Shown piece by piece: positions 11,009-24,829 of a DNA stretch of 64,000 nt. The position numbers and the translations under genes are program-made. Position 1 is the first letter of the stretch; every line of letters starts with the position of its first letter. The notes beneath the pieces are model-generated. The model made no database searches, was not told the DNA's origin, and saw only the letters and a list, made by a program, of their open reading frames with translations. The DNA comes from Diphasiastrum complanatum (taxonomy: Eukaryota > Streptophyta > Lycopodiopsida > Lycopodiales > Lycopodiaceae). The stretch spans positions 57,735,600 to 57,799,599 of the forward strand of contig CM055096.1 in the NCBI GenBank assembly GCA_029204225.1, written 5' to 3'.

Positions 11009-14000
11009 ATGGCCATCTCAATGAAGAATGTGGATGCTGCTTTTCACAATGCCGGTCAAAAAGTGTATCCTTGAACACCCTGCTGCTGCAGTAGATTTAA
11101 GTTAAAGATTTCACTTCGCTGTATGTATTTACAAGATTGTTTCAACAGTTTTTTTTCTCAATTATTGGTGTCTACTCTTTGGTTGATGTTAAATGCATGA
11201 CCCTGGGTCTCTGCTTTCCTCATTTTTTAATGTTTTTCAACTTTCCAAATTTTCTTTTCACAAACTCAAATACTTTTAATGTTTGCAAAACAAATGTAGA
11301 AATGAATGTAGTGTGTGCTCAAAATCACTTCATAGTGTTCCCGATCTTTTCTTTTGAATTTTAAGAAACTAAACAGGCTGAAGCTCCTTTGGCCTATTTT
11401 GACCATATTATCGTTCATGTGGCAGCACAAATGGCTCCTTCATTCCTCTATTACGCTCCAGTCAATGCCATTTTTGTTCTCCTACTTACACTAATATGTA
11501 CTTGCAATGTCTTTTAGAGATGCATCATGAGCAGCTCGCAATTTCCCCCCTGGTGATTCCACATTTTTTATTGAGAGATGTGCTATGGGGTACATGATGA
11601 TAAATTGTGAACTTCTATGCTTGGAAAAGTATTCATATGACAGGGTACTTTGAAATATAAAATATTTTTGAAAAATGTTGAAGATGCATTATCATGTCAT
11701 TATGTCTCTGATTAACCAGGGTTAGTCTCTATCTAACCTCAGGGTGGCAAAGCCCAGTTAGTGGGGCTAGTTTGTATTGAGCCTTGGATTAGGGACGCAC
11801 AGTTGGGGTTATGTATGGTACCCTGTTTGCATTTCCCTAGCCCGAGTTTAGATCGAGACTAACCCTAGCTGTAGTCAGAGACAACAATAATCTGCTTAAA
11901 AGTTCGGCCTGTTGGCTGGCTTCATTATAATTGTTTCTAGTATTTTGTCATTGTTTCAGTAACTCGTATACACATTATGATCCTAGTTCTTATTTATTTT
12001 CATTTAATGTTTTGGTTTTATTTTATTTTTAATTAGATTTAATTTATAAATTTTATTTTTGAATCTCATTATATTTAAATTATTATTATTTTTTCTTTCT
12101 TCTTACTGATTGTCTTTTGCTTCTTAGTCAACATTGGGTCTACCCAAGAGAATCCGGATTCTTTCGAAACCCAGTTAGCAACTTTGCTTGGGTACTGATG
12201 AGACATAAGCAAGCTATTTGGCTAAGTTTTTTTGTTTATTGAATTTTTGATTGTTGTTTTGACTTAGACCTTTTGACTTTTTGAGTTGCTCGTATATTGT
12301 TTCTAAGGTTTACCTTATGACATCACTGACTTCTCTATATAACTTTGTGAAATTGGATATATTCTAATTTCACAAATAGATATATCATGTCATTGGTTAC
12401 TGTTAGATCTCCTATGGGCTACTGCATAATTGATATTGTCATCTCTCACACACATACAGACAACATAGGCAGACACGTACACAGACATACAACTCTTTGC
12501 AAAGAACTGTTGCCTTACCATTTTATTGAATATCAGCTAGCGTATGTATTCATATAATCCAAACATATCTTTGCCAGTTTAGGGGTTACAAAAGAAGAAA
12601 ACTGATGTAGTAAAATGAGAACTAATTGTCCTCCATTAAGTGTCGTGGGTTGGTGAGGACCTCCTTTCCTCTAACAGAGGTCAAAAGTTCAATTCTAGAG
12701 CCCAATCAGCCTCACAAACGAGGTCACACAAGAGACAAAAATGAGGGTTGATCGAAATTTGAATTATTTGAAGCAGTTTAAATATATGCATGAGTTTTAA
12801 AGTTTCACAGTGAACTTTCATGTTGGGCTTGGTTTGTCGGAAAACCATATTTGGAAAGTCTTGAAGGATTTATTTAGTCTTTTCACCCAAAAAGCTTGTT
12901 GCTATAGCTATGTACAGCTCTTAATCATCTAGGGGCTCAAAGATGGAATTTTTATTTAACCGAGATTGCGTCTTCACATATATCTTCTATGATCTAGTCT
13001 GTTAAGATATGCTTATCATTTGAAAATAAAGAGAATTAATATCAATTATAATGTGTTGGACCTACGACCTTAACTTTGAAAATTGGTGAAGTGGCATGGA
13101 GATTTGGCGGATCGAAAGCTTCCAACCAGTTCCTGTGCCCAAGTCTAATTATGGCAAGTTCTACTCGGGGGACTCTTACATCATTTTATTTGTAAGAGGA
13201 CTTTCTTGCACTTGCAGATTGATTCTATGGTTAATTGTGAAAGGCATTCAGGTTAATCATTATTATGATCTATAAGCTACTTGATTTTCTGAAGGCGATT
13301 AAAGTTTTAGCCATACATGTTAGTTTCTTCCACTTGGTGAAGTTTTCAAGAGTCTAACTTCTTAGTGGTCTTGCATAGGTTTTGGAGTCTTATTTTTTTA
13401 CTTGACACTATTTATGAGTATACGTATGACTAGGTTTTAATGTGTGAACGGTAGGGAAGGGAGGAGGTTTTGGAAGTGGTAAGATATATTAAGCTTCTTG
13501 AGGTTCAGTGAGAACTTAATAGATGTGCATGTGCTTAAATCTCTATGTCAGTTAAGAAAACATGTCAGTTTTGGAATTCTCAAAGAAAAGCTTAGAAGGC
13601 TAAAACATGAGAAATAAGATTTTTTTATTTGAAATGTTTCTCATATCTAAATGCTTCTCTAAACTCACACCTTCAGATTTGAGTTGGATATTATTTAGAG
13701 ATTCGGTTTGCTTGATAACTGTTAAGAATCTTGATAAGTACATCAAAGGATGGAAGCTTTTAAGATTTCTTAGCTTTCCTGTGCATACCTGAAGTTTCAG
13801 CAATCACTTTGTTTGCTTATGGCAGACAACAGCATTAAAAAGTGGAGCTCTGCACCACGACATTCATTTTTGGCTTGGAAAGAACACCAGTCAGGTACAG
13901 TGACTTGATGGCTGTTCTGGATACTAGTACTAACTCATTGGTTCTTTTTCATCTTATGAGTATTATGCTCTGCAGGAATGCTACTGGATAGTTTTTAAGT

Positions 14001-17000
14001 ATTTATCACTGTTAACAGTTTCTTGGATGTCACAGGATGAGGCTGGCACAGCAGCTATCAAGGCAGTGGAACTTGACGCAGCTCTGGGAGGTCGTGCTGT
14101 GCAGTACAGAGAAGTCCAAGGATATGAAACAGACAAGTTCCTAACCTACTTCCGTCCTTGTATCATTCCACTCGAGGGAGGCGTTGCATCTGGTTTCAAA
14201 AAGGTCGAACAGGAAATTTATGAGCCTCGGCTCTTTTTATGCAAGGGGAGACGGGTGGTTCGAGTGAAGGAGGCAAGTTGTCCCAATGTCATAACTGTTC
14301 AATTTTAAAACCTAAAACAAGTTTCTACAAGCTATACCTGGGCCTTTCAACTGTCACATGTTCAAGCATATCTCTTTGTTATTCACCTTCAGGTACCATA
14401 CTCTCGCACCTCGCTGAATCATGATGATGTTTTTATTTTGGATACAAAAACAAAGATATTTCAATTTAATGGGGCAAATGCGAGCATTCAAGAGAAAGCA
14501 AAGTCGTTGGAAGCTGTACAGTACATCAAGGACACATACCATGAAGGAAAGTGTGAAGTGGCTATTATTGGTAAACATCTTGTAAACTTAGACATTTTGG
14601 TGCAATTCCTTGTGATGATTGGTGTAATCAAGTAATTTTCTGTGCAGAGGATGGTAAGCTTGTGGCTGAAGCGGACACTGGAGAGTTCTGGTCTCTTTTT
14701 GGTGGTTTTGCCCCTATTGGGAAAAAGGGGACTAGCGATGATGATTTTCAGTTGGAAGGTGGTGCCAGCAAGCTTTTCTGGTATTTAAGAATCAGACTAC
14801 CTGATTTCTTTACTGAATGTTGAGTGTTCAATCGAATGTTAGTATGTGATGGATCATATGCTCGTCAAGCTTTTCTATCTGGTAAAGAAGTGTTATTATT
14901 TTGGTGTCTGAGTATTTCGTGAGGTTCTCTTCAATAGATATTCTAGTCCTTATGTACATCTGAGCCCGTAGCTAAGTTCAGGAAGATGTTCAGCCAATTG
15001 CCTAATTTTTTCAAGTTTCAATTAAAATGGTTTTAGGCTATCGTTTTTGCTAGCGGCTCTGCAAGTGACTTAATTTTACTTCTCTGTTCAATCCTAAAAA
15101 GTGTCCTTGAAGGGCAGCTCAAAGAAGTTGAAGCGTCATCCTTACACCGAGGGTTACTGAAGACAGACAAATGCTATCTACTTGACTGCGGAGCTGAACT
15201 TTATGTATGGACAGGCAGAAACACTTCACTTGATCAGAGAAAAACTGCGACAAAAGCTGCCGAGGCATGAAGCTTGAATTCCTTATTATTTTCCTTAGTT
15301 TAATTTTTTGTCTATTTATCGCCCTTAAGTGTGTATATTTTTTCTTAATATCCTGAAATCTGTTTTTTCTGTTGAGTACTTTGCTTTATGAAAGTGGCAT
15401 TTACCTTGAGGCTTGAACTATGATGACAGGAGTTTATTATCAGTAATAAAAAGCCATATCATACTCACATTACTCGAGTGATTGAAGGCTTTGAAACCTT
15501 AATGTTCAGATCAAATTTTAATGTATGGCCTCAAGGTTCTGGAAATGCTGTATCAGAAGAAGGAAGAGGGAAAGTTGCAGGCATGTAAACAAAATTATGC
15601 TTTTGGTGGTTGGTGCTATAACTATGATCTCTAATATATGTAGATCCTGATAATTGGAAGTCTAGATTGCTACAAAGTTGATAATAACTGGTCTGATAAA
15701 CTGATGAGATTTGTTTTTGTATAGACTGATAAGACTTCAATGAAATTTCATTGCCAGCATTATTGAAGCAACAAGGCATTAATGTGAAAGGGCTACTGAA
15801 GGCAGCCCCACCAGTTAAAGAAGACATTCCTCCACTATTAGATGGCTCTGGCAAGCTTCAGGTCTCAATTTTCCCATAGGCTTCTGCATGTTTTTTCCCT
15901 TGTCTATTTTAAGCTTGAGAGTTTCTACTTTTGGAGTTTCAATATTTTGATGAGTGGGGTTATGTCAACTAGGTGTGGCGTGTCAATGGAAAGTCTAAAT
16001 CATCTCTACCTGCAGAAGAGATTGGGAAGTTTTATAGTGGTGATTGTTACCTTGTTCTCTACACTTATCCAGGGGATCGTAAAGAGGAATATCTTCTTTG
16101 CTCTTGGCTTGGAAAACATAGCAGTGAGGTAACTTATTTCGAATCATCAGGAGCTTGCAGTTTGAAAACATTGCGGCCACTTCTGATGTTAGTGTTTTCT
16201 AATTTGAAAGCTTGGGTCAGACTTTGAAAGGGTGCCAACACTCTGGACTCAATAAATTACCATCTCTTCCTTTAATGAGTAAAGATTTCTAGACAGTGAT
16301 TGTCGACATGTACTGGAATGCAAATCCTCTTGAGCCTTATAATAAGCCTGCTGGCTGGTACCCCAATCCTTTGGATAAACAGTTCAAAACATACTGGTGA
16401 TTCTAAAAAGCTATTCATGCAAAGTCCATAGCAATGTAAATGTTATGCAATTGATCAATCTTGTAGTGAAGAAATGAATTTGGGAAGATTCCTTTTTGTT
16501 TCAAATATGTTTCTCTCTTTGATGGCGGCTGAGTGCTTATCAACAGGAGGAACAGGCAGCAGCAGCACGTTTGGCTAATGATCTGGCTGACTCAAAGAGA
16601 GGCCGCCCAGTTCAGGTTACATATTGATGTTTCTGTTATGAAATTGGTGACATACTAGATTGAAGAAATCATTCTTCAAGTTGTTAGTTCTTCTTAAAGC
16701 AAATATACCACTCTTCAATGTCTTGGCTATATATATGTTAGTTGTTTGACTATTTTGACCACTGCTATGCAGGCTAGATATGTTGAAGGCAAAGAGCCTC
16801 CACAATTTATAGCATTGTTTCAAGGCATCATCGTCTTTCAGGTTTGCTACTGTGTAGTCCAGCATGTTTTTATTTGCACTTGCTATGCTGACCATGTAAA
16901 GTCCTCAGTTTCACAGATGCTTATGTTTTTGTATGTTTTATCTGAAAGCTGTTTATGTGACCTGGTTATTTTGAAGGGTGGACAAAGTTCTGGATACAAA

Positions 17001-20000
17001 CAACTGATCTCCAGTAAGGACTTGATAGATGAGACATACTCAGAAGAGTCAGTTGCACTCTTTAGAGTTCGAGGAACAGGACCTCACAATACTAGAGCTG
17101 TCCAAGTTAAAGCGGTAATATGTTCTTAGCCATCAACCATCTTGATATTTTCCAGAAATCTTTCAATGGGAAATGCCCTGACTGAAGCTCATTTCTGTTC
17201 TAGCGTACATAATGAGTGCTTTTCCATGTAAGCTGTATATAATATCTGGGAAATATCATCAATGATTGCACAACTTGACCCAGGGCAGATGTTTTCAAGT
17301 TGGCAGTTATATTCAATTGTCTATTGTATATATGTGGCCAAACATGGAAATTTTTGCTATGTCAACCTGACGGTTAATTTTCACTGCTACTAGTGACTGG
17401 CACCAGCTTGCATGTTATGCAGTTTATTGTAAGTTACTGTCAATCTATTTGGTTGATCCTTATGGGAAAACTTTTTTTTCACAACGTAGCGGCAATAAAG
17501 GTGACATGCCAATTTGTTGGAAGGGAATAGTTAGGGGTCTATATGACAGAAAACAATGTCTTTGAAGTTCTGGGTGCCTTAGCACCTGTAGTGCACCTTG
17601 GAGGACGGTCACCAACCCTAAAGAAGCTCCTAATTTAACATGGAACGGAGCGATCATTTGAACAATATACAGGTGAATGACTGGCTGGATAATTTTTTTG
17701 CAAATTTTAAGTTGTATTGATAACGAATCATAAGTATGCTCGAGGAGAACATACTACAGAAGCTCTAAATGTGTTGGAGTCAATATCTTTGCACTTGAGA
17801 TGTCATAGTGGTTAGTGGTTTTGACTCTTAATTAACTTCATGTCAGTGTCAATGGAAGCCTGTGATGTTGACAATTTAGTTCTTATATTCAGTTAGCGCA
17901 GCTCTATACGCTGGTGGTTTTGATTCATTTGATTGCTTTCACATCGCAACATGGGATCTCAGTGCAGCTATGATGCAGTTTCTATGTATATCACTTGAGG
18001 AAGTCTATGAGTATCATAAGCTTGAACAGAGCACATTGTGGATAAATATTTTTTCTGATTCTATAATTTGGTACATGATGTGTCTTTCTGAGATTCATTC
18101 AGACTGATTTCACTATTTGCAGTTTAGTGTGCCTTTGAAAATTTGAGCTCGTGACATTGTCTCCCCTGAGAATGAAGAACTTTCTATCCTGTCTGACGTT
18201 CATTTTTTAGGCGAAGGTCCAGAAATTGAGTATTGTTATGTAGGCTGGTGCTTCTCAGTAGTAATGGTGAAGCTGTGAAAATGATGGTGCACGGTGTTCT
18301 TTTTCCTTACTTAACATTTCTACCTGACAAGGCTGTTTGTTCACATGTCATAGGCTGCAACATCTCTCAATTCTTCAGATTGCTTCATTCTACAAACTGA
18401 GAGAACCCTCTTTTTATGGTATGGGAGCTTTAGTGGTTTGGAGGAGCAGCAAGTAGCAAATCAACTTGTTGAAGTTTTAAAGGCAAGCATTACATTTGAC
18501 CATAGAATCTTCTTAGTCAATTATTGAAGTTGGATTTACAAAAATTTGTATTATAAGGACCTTTCTGTGTGTGTGTGTGTGTGTGTGTGTAGACACACAC
18601 TATGAACTGCATTTGTTAGTTTGACTTAGTATAGTCTAGTTCAAGCTTCAGTTGCGCAGCTTCAAGAATATATGCTTCTTAGTTAGTTTATTTAGGATAC
18701 ATTTTATACTCTCCCATGACATGTGATATGGCGCACACTTGAGATGTTCTTTGGTACCAAAAAGACATCAATAAAGCCCTGATATCGTCATCAAATCTGC
18801 AACTGTCCCTTGCAACCCCTTGTGCTTGCCTGCATAGGTGACCTATGAGTGCAACTAAAATTCAAATCTCGTAAACTGGTCCCTTGCAACAACTATCTTT
18901 CCTCAGTGGTGATTTGGGAGCATCTTGATTATGAGCATCAAGGCCTTTAAAGCTACACTTTTGGACCAAACTCTCGTGGTATGTCCAATGTAATGTAAAA
19001 GGACTTGCTGCAATACCTACAGTTGATCAGAGATTCTTTCAAACGTTTGTCTGATTCTTGCAAACGTTTGTCTGGTGCTTACTTTGTATACAACTGTAGC
19101 AGGCTATATCAAGGGTTTGGAATCACCGAGTATGTTCATATGTATTTTGTTTCGCTTTGAAAATATTAGTAAATACACATCTTAATTTTAAAAGATATAA
19201 ATTTCAAGAGATGGTAAGAGTAAATGGCATTGTTTAGTTTATGTTTGGGAATCATCTACCTTCAGTCACGCACTATTCTAAGCTTGTTTCTTTGGAAAGT
19301 GACTGCTATCCATTTATTCCTGTAGGTCCTAAATCGAAATGGTAGGCATTTGATGCTGACCCAACATGTTGCCGTGAATTCAGCGATGTGAATGCTTGCT
19401 TGCTAATGTATGTAAGAAGCTAAGATATGTTTCCTCTCTGATTGTTGGTGCCACATCAGCCTGGTGTGACTGCTAAATCTATCAAAGAAGGAACTGAACC
19501 AGCACCTTTTTGGAATGCTATTGGCGATAAGAAAGCCTATCCTAGTCAGCGGGATGCTAAAGAGACAGAAAAAGATTCTCGATTGTTTGCCTGGAACAGC
19601 TCAAAAGGTATTACTTTCTATTAGATGTTGCTAAATCCCATGTTTAACAATATAGATAGAGTTATCACTTTTCTTTTTAAGGTGCTTTTCTGGAGGCCTC
19701 CGCCATGTACAAGAGGTCTTATATATGTCAAATGTTGTATTCAAGCATGATGCAGGCAGTCTTGTCCATAGGTTATTGGTTTTTAAGACTTGAAAGACCA
19801 TCATTGCCTGTTCTCAAACTTCAAAGCAAACCACATTCACCTTACCATCCCTACCAGTTTTTGGCCCCTTGAAAAGACGTGATTTTGTCAGAAGGAAACA
19901 CCGATATCACATGCTTTTGATGTGACCATGAGTGAGTCATCAGCAGCTTATCATGTATACACTTATTCTTTGGCCCATAAAAGACATGATTATGTTAGAG

Positions 20001-23000
20001 GAAGCCCATATTTACTTGCTCTTCGACTTAGCATGAGGTAGGCAAAAGCTGCAACTTGAAGAAGTCATCGAATTCTTTATCTTTCTCATCTTTCTATTAT
20101 GATGTATCCCTTGTTCATCAGCTGCACTCATTACTATGAAATGTTGTAAATCATTTCTGTGAGCTGTAATTTCTAATAAAACATCTAATTGGTTGGAAAA
20201 GAGAATTTAGTTCACCTAGTGGGTTGATTTAGTTTTCACTACTTTCCTGCTTTGAAGGAAATGTTAATGAAGGCGCTGTACATTACAGCTAGAGGAATTC
20301 ACACAAATCAGTAAAATGGCAGTTGATTGGCACATGAATGTGTTATAAGCATGAAATATTTTCTTTTGTGGTTGAGGTTGAAAGACCTTTAAGAGTTTCA
20401 TATATACTCTGTCTATTGAACGTAAGCTGACAAGGCCTTTCTTTTGTCATTTGGCATTTGGTTGTATGATACAATGGCGAACTCCTCAACATTTGTGGAT
20501 GGCTTCATTGACTGAAAGTGTTTTTATCAGGCTCCTTTGAGGTACCTACTACTGAAGCAAAAATGAGTTTGGAAAACCGTTTCTGTATCTTAGCTCAACA
20601 GTCCAACTTACGTAATTATAAATTGGGCTACCTTGTCCATTTTGTTTCATAAGGCACATTACAAATTTGCTCTTTTTCGAGAAGCGAGATTTTTTAAGAT
20701 ATCAAACCTGAGGTCTACTGTGCTATGTATGTCTTTTGGCTGATGGGTAGAGTCACGGTGTACTACAGAATCTTGTCACTTGACAGCTGTTATCAAAGCA
20801 TGAGGTTTGATCATGTGACTTGCAGGTGACGGAGATTTTCAACTACACACAAGAAGACCTCCTTAGTGATGATGTGATGATATTAGACGCCTACAATGAG
20901 ATCTTCATTTGGTTTGGGCAACTTACAAGCAAACAGGAAAAACAGGAGGCATTTAATATTGCGCAGGTTTTTTCCTTTGATGTTTGAACAGTTTGAAGCA
21001 CTTGCCAATTATTTCTATGCTATTTTTAACTGTCCGGTGAGCTGCCCCAAAGTGTTTTCCCCTTTTCCTTATACCTGTCTGTATTTACTATCAACCAAGT
21101 AAGGCTGTAACTGAATGCAGAAATATCTTGAACGTGGCTCACTTCTTGAAGGCTTATCAGTTGACACTCCTGTCTACAAAATAGTGGAAGGCAGTGAGCC
21201 TGCATTTTTTATGAGATACTTTTCTTGGGACCCTGCAAAATCTTCTGTAAGTTCTACTCAGTTCTCAGTTAAAGCAAAAACGTCATTAGAATTTTTCTGC
21301 TTTCTATTGTGCATTAAGCTCTTAGGTGTTTCAGCTTCCATGTCTCTCATCAGATTCTAACTTGAGCTCACTTAGTAAAGGGACCAATTACCAAAACATA
21401 TTTTTGTCCAATTTCGAATCTCGATGTACCATTTTAAACAAAAGAGTTGACTAAGCAAGGAGCTGTACAATTACTGCTGTTGGCAAATCAAAATGGCAAA
21501 GCTCCTGGATTCTGTTTGTGAAGAAAGTTGTGAAGGGATTGAGTTGGCATGACAAATTACTCTTGAAACTCCTCCAGAAATGTGCTTCTAGGTGTTGTTC
21601 CATTTCAACTTCACCATTATGACATAGATGATAAAACACAGCTCCGATTCCACTTTTGCTCAGGACCATCTTCGATTCAAATTACTTGAACTTACTCTCA
21701 GACTTGAGAACCCCCCCCCCCCCCCCCCGCTCCCCTTCATAGATATGCTTGCAATTACATGGCTTCCACCTCCAGATGTATACCATCTCTTAACAAAGGA
21801 ACAATGCAATCAATCCTTGGGAAAAGATTCTTGCAAATCTTGATCAAAGAAATCCATAATCCATGGTACCATCACTTCCTTTTCCTTTTTGGAGATCCCC
21901 ATTTTGACCCCTTTACTATCTTGAGCTTTTGCATTTCCAGCTTTTTCCATGAACCAGACTCTCTCTTGAACTCTTCTGTAAAAAGGGGCAAGGGGGTTTA
22001 AATTTGGAGCCCCAAAGAGCAAATACCTACTATGTTTACTTATCTGGGCAGAGCTGAGAGAAGCTCTAGAAAGCAGTGCCACAATTCATTGATATTCAAC
22101 TCTCAAGAATAAGTTATCTGTGGAGGCGGCTGCTATGATGCTTTCGGGTTTAGCGTTCTATGATGCTTACAGGATTGGCAGTTTACCTTTCGTTTAGCTG
22201 CGTAGCAAACTGGCAAGTTAGCATTTGAACTGAGCATCTGCGTACAAGAACATTCTAACATCACCATATTAAGTTCTTTTCCCCAGCAGCTTTGTTTATT
22301 ATGTCTAGAAAAGACAGCTTTGTTTATTATGTCTAGAAAATACAGCTTTTATTTAGCTCTTTTAGCTAGTTGTATTGCAGCCTATGTCAAGATGGTTTAG
22401 CTGCCTGTTGCTGAAATCAACTTGATACCTGCTAGTCTTGCAGTTGGAAAATTTCGATGCTGGAGGTCAATCCTGAAAGCCTTTCAAGATTGTTCTACTC
22501 TTATAAGGGCTTGTTAACAGTTTCTACGTAAATGCCACAATTACTTCTGTAGAGATTTGTATCCTACTTCTGTCAAAGTACAACCCTACAACGTTATTAT
22601 GAGAAGTTTTGTATAATTTGACATTTTAATTTTTTAGCAGTCACTGTATCCAAGTTGATGTCTTGTCAAGAGAAGAACAGTGCAATTAGGAGGTCTCAAA
22701 AACATTCTAAATGGTTCAGTATCATCCAACTTATCCAGTCATTATTCTAGCTACAGTTTCGTCAATAAAGGTATTTTGACCTTCTAAGGAGAAGTTATGC
22801 TTCACAAACCTGAGTCCAGCAAAAAGTTCGGGTGCTACTTAAAACTCTAAATATGTGCTACCTTTTGTTTGTGATAAGTTTCCACAAAGCATTGATATGT
22901 GCTTCAATTGGAAGGCATAGATTAAGGATGCATCTGAGCCTCTACAAAATCAGGATAAGAGTGGACCTCTTGTAGACAAGTCAATCTGAACGGTTGTTCT

Positions 23001-24230
23001 GGTAACCTTAAACATGTCTGTCCTCATGAAGTGTCTCTTTTCCTTAGTTTTTGAACTTTTTTTTTGTCATCTAGTAGAGTTCCATCTAATCTGTTATTGC
23101 AGGCTTATGCAGATCCATTTGACAGAAAACTTGCAAGCTTGCAAGGTCGACCAATTCAGACTGTGGAGGTAAGATTGTCTCAATGTGCATTAATCTCACA
23201 GAATTCACCCCTTCAATGCTAACAATTAAATATTCACCAGTGCAAATTTGTGTTTATCTGCAGAACCCTCCTAAGAAGCGAACACCAGTAGTTGATGCAG
23301 GTGAAGCTGGTAGTATTGAAAAAGGAACTGGACCTTCTCCGAATGGTTCTGGGGCTAGCTCTGCAACACAGAGAAAAGCAGCCCTTGCAGCCTTGTCATC
23401 TGTCTTCAATGCTTCTACGACTAGTGAGGCCTTAAAACCTCCATCCTTTCGCAAGTCCCCTTCGATAAAGTCTCCATCAGCCGAAGAAACTGGCCCTGAA
23501 TCACCTCCTCAACCACCAGTCACTGGTACAGCTTTGCTTGTTAAACTTGGACACTCTCCTCTTTCTGTTGAGAGAAAAAATAATTTCCATAAATGAAATA
23601 AATGGTGTTTGCAGATCAATCGTAATGTGCTGGTTATCGACGTCTATTGAGCTTCAGTTTGTACCATAATAAATAGATTCGGAACCTGGGCAAAATTTTA
23701 AATTTAGAATTTTGTGTTACATCTGGGGTCCATTTTGCAGACTTGTCTCCTCAGGCCAAAGTGGAATCTCTGGTGACCTCTCTTCCAGAATTGAACCTTG
23801 CAACTGAAGAGGTTGAAAATGACACGAAAGCCCTGACTTATGGCTATGAACAGTTGAAAGTGAAGTCGGCAGATCCTGTGGATGGAATTGATGTGACAAA
23901 GAGAGAGGTAAAAGTTTCCTATGCAGAGTTGTAGCGTAGTTCTTTAGTAAAAGCAAAGTGAAGTCTAAAGGCTACACTTCAATGTTTTTATATGGTCTCT
24001 TCCAAGTGTTTGGAATAATTCAGCTCATACCACGTCTGGAAATCAAAGCCCTGGTGAATAGTTTATGAAGTTCGTGCATAATATTTTGTGGTTAACATTG
24101 ACAAGGTTTTCTGCAGTCATATTTGTCTTCAGCCGAATTTGAAAGAGTATTTGGCATTGCCCAGACGCACTTTTATAAGCTCCCGAAATGGAAGCAAGAC
24201 CAACTCAAGAGAGGCGTCGACCTTTTCTAA
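11009..24230 (+). CDS. VLN: Villin (actin-bundling gelsolin-family protein), 22 coding exons
   Basis: Plant villins bind, bundle, cap and, with calcium, sever actin filaments. Exons: 11009-11064, 13092-13191, 13826-13894, 14036-14272, 14393-14570, 14648-14780, 15102-15264, 15430-15580, 15758-15861, 15973-16128, 16547-16615, 16773-16841, 16977-17114, 18354-18482, 19460-19607, 20531-20541, 20826-20966, 21121-21246, 23103-23168, 23264-23525, 23741-23907, 24117-24230. They sum to 2787 nt (928 aa, within the usual villin length), with every phase consistent and no stop. Six gelsolin repeats span residues ~20-730 (e.g. [39 protein letters not shown]). A linker with [13 protein letters not shown] follows. 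The headpiece (~868-928) ends [17 protein letters not shown]. Donors after exons 4, 7, 8 and 14 are GC, not GT. Exon 16 has 11 nt. The exon 6/7 junction (acceptor AAAAAG) is the weakest; phase supports it. A second Met lies at codon 5. Which VLN subgroup is unresolved. Confidence 0.95.
11704..11882. mobile_element. MITE-like inverted-repeat element in villin intron 1
   Basis: The first ~28 bases, starting GTCTCTGA and including AGGGTTAGTCTC, match the reverse complement of the last ~28 (GAGACTAACCCT...TCAGAGAC) with a few mismatches. It is about 179 bp with no coding potential. A target duplication is not evident, so the superfamily is open. Confidence 0.6.
14273..14392 (+). other. Villin intron 4, GC-AG type
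   Basis: Donor GAG|GCAAGT, the textbook GC donor; acceptor CTTCAG. The frame across gives [15 protein letters not shown], as in plant villins. Confidence 0.9.
15265..15429 (+). other. Villin intron 7, GC-AG type
   Basis: Donor GAG|GCATGA; acceptor GATGACAG. The frame across gives [12 protein letters not shown]. No GT donor nearby keeps the frame. Confidence 0.8.
15581..15757 (+). other. Villin intron 8, GC-AG type
   Basis: Donor CAG|GCATGT; acceptor TTGCCAG. The frame gives GRGKVAALLKQQG, conserved in villins. A GTAAAC five bases downstream would break the frame. Confidence 0.8.
18483..19459 (+). other. Villin intron 14, GC-AG type
   Basis: Donor AAG|GCAAGC; acceptor CACATCAG. The frame gives [16 protein letters not shown]. 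It contains a (TG)n tract at 18566-18590 followed by AGACACACAC. Confidence 0.85.
18566..18600 (+). repeat. (TG)n microsatellite with following (AC)n
   Basis: About 13 TG units followed by AGACACACAC, able to fold back on itself; inside villin intron 14. Confidence 0.9.
20531..20541 (+). CDS. VLN: Villin exon 16, 11-nt microexon
   Basis: GCTCCTTTGAG lies between acceptor TTTTTATCAG and donor GTACCT. Together with one base from exon 15 it encodes Gly-Ser-Phe-Glu, which joins SSK to VTEIFNYTQ. Without it the frame between exons 15 and 17 is lost and the conserved G(K/N/S)F(Q/E)V motif of gelsolin repeat 6 is missing. Confidence 0.88.
21711..21728 (+). repeat. Poly-C tract (18) in villin intron 18
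   Basis: Uninterrupted C run after GAGAA. Confidence 0.95.
22287..22342 (+). repeat. Two tandem copies of a 28-bp unit in villin intron 18
   Basis: CAGCTTTGTTTATTATGTCT plus AGAAAAGA or AGAAAATA, followed by the first 8 bases of a third copy. Confidence 0.92.
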
Positions 24231-24673
24231 GAATCAGCTTTAGCAACAAAGGAAGCAAATTCATTCAAGGGCTGTCTGTCCATCTATTTGTCAGCCCAAA
24301 GTTTTGATATGGCGCCCTAAGTGGCAAGCAGAGGCCGAGCAGGTGTTTGGATAACATGTTGTACACGCATTTTTTCATTGTGCCCTCCATTCTTTGATCA
24401 TTTGGAGATAAGAATCACACTGGTGTTAAATATGCGGTCTTTGTGTACAAAGATCATGGAACATGGGTCTTAAAGCGATCGGCAATTTGTGGTGTACGTA
24501 GCAGAGCGTTTATGTGTCGGATGGAGAGCTTTGGCTGAGGCATTCGTCGTGTGTTTTGAATTTAAGCATCTTCACAGTTGAAGGATCACTTCCAAATGAC
24601 ATAAGTTCCTATTTACAATGTTTTAGAGTGATCTGTGTTTGTCCAAGATTGGAGTGCACTTTTGCCCCTTGAT

Positions 24674-24829
24674 TTTTAAACTGGGCATCCTATCGAGCAG
24701 CTATATCCACCCATTTTTATTTATACATGATCATGTTAATTTTTGTAGCTTGTCCATATTAACAAATGCTTTTTATAAAAATTTTAAAGTGGGCATCCTA
24801 TCGAGCAGCTTTATCCACCCATTTTTATT
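24674..24829 (+). repeat. Direct repeat, 48-bp copies 108 bp apart
   Basis: 24674-24721 and 24782-24829 share TGGGCATCCTATCGAGCAGC and TATCCACCCATTTTTATTT, with two mismatches. Confidence 0.9.
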
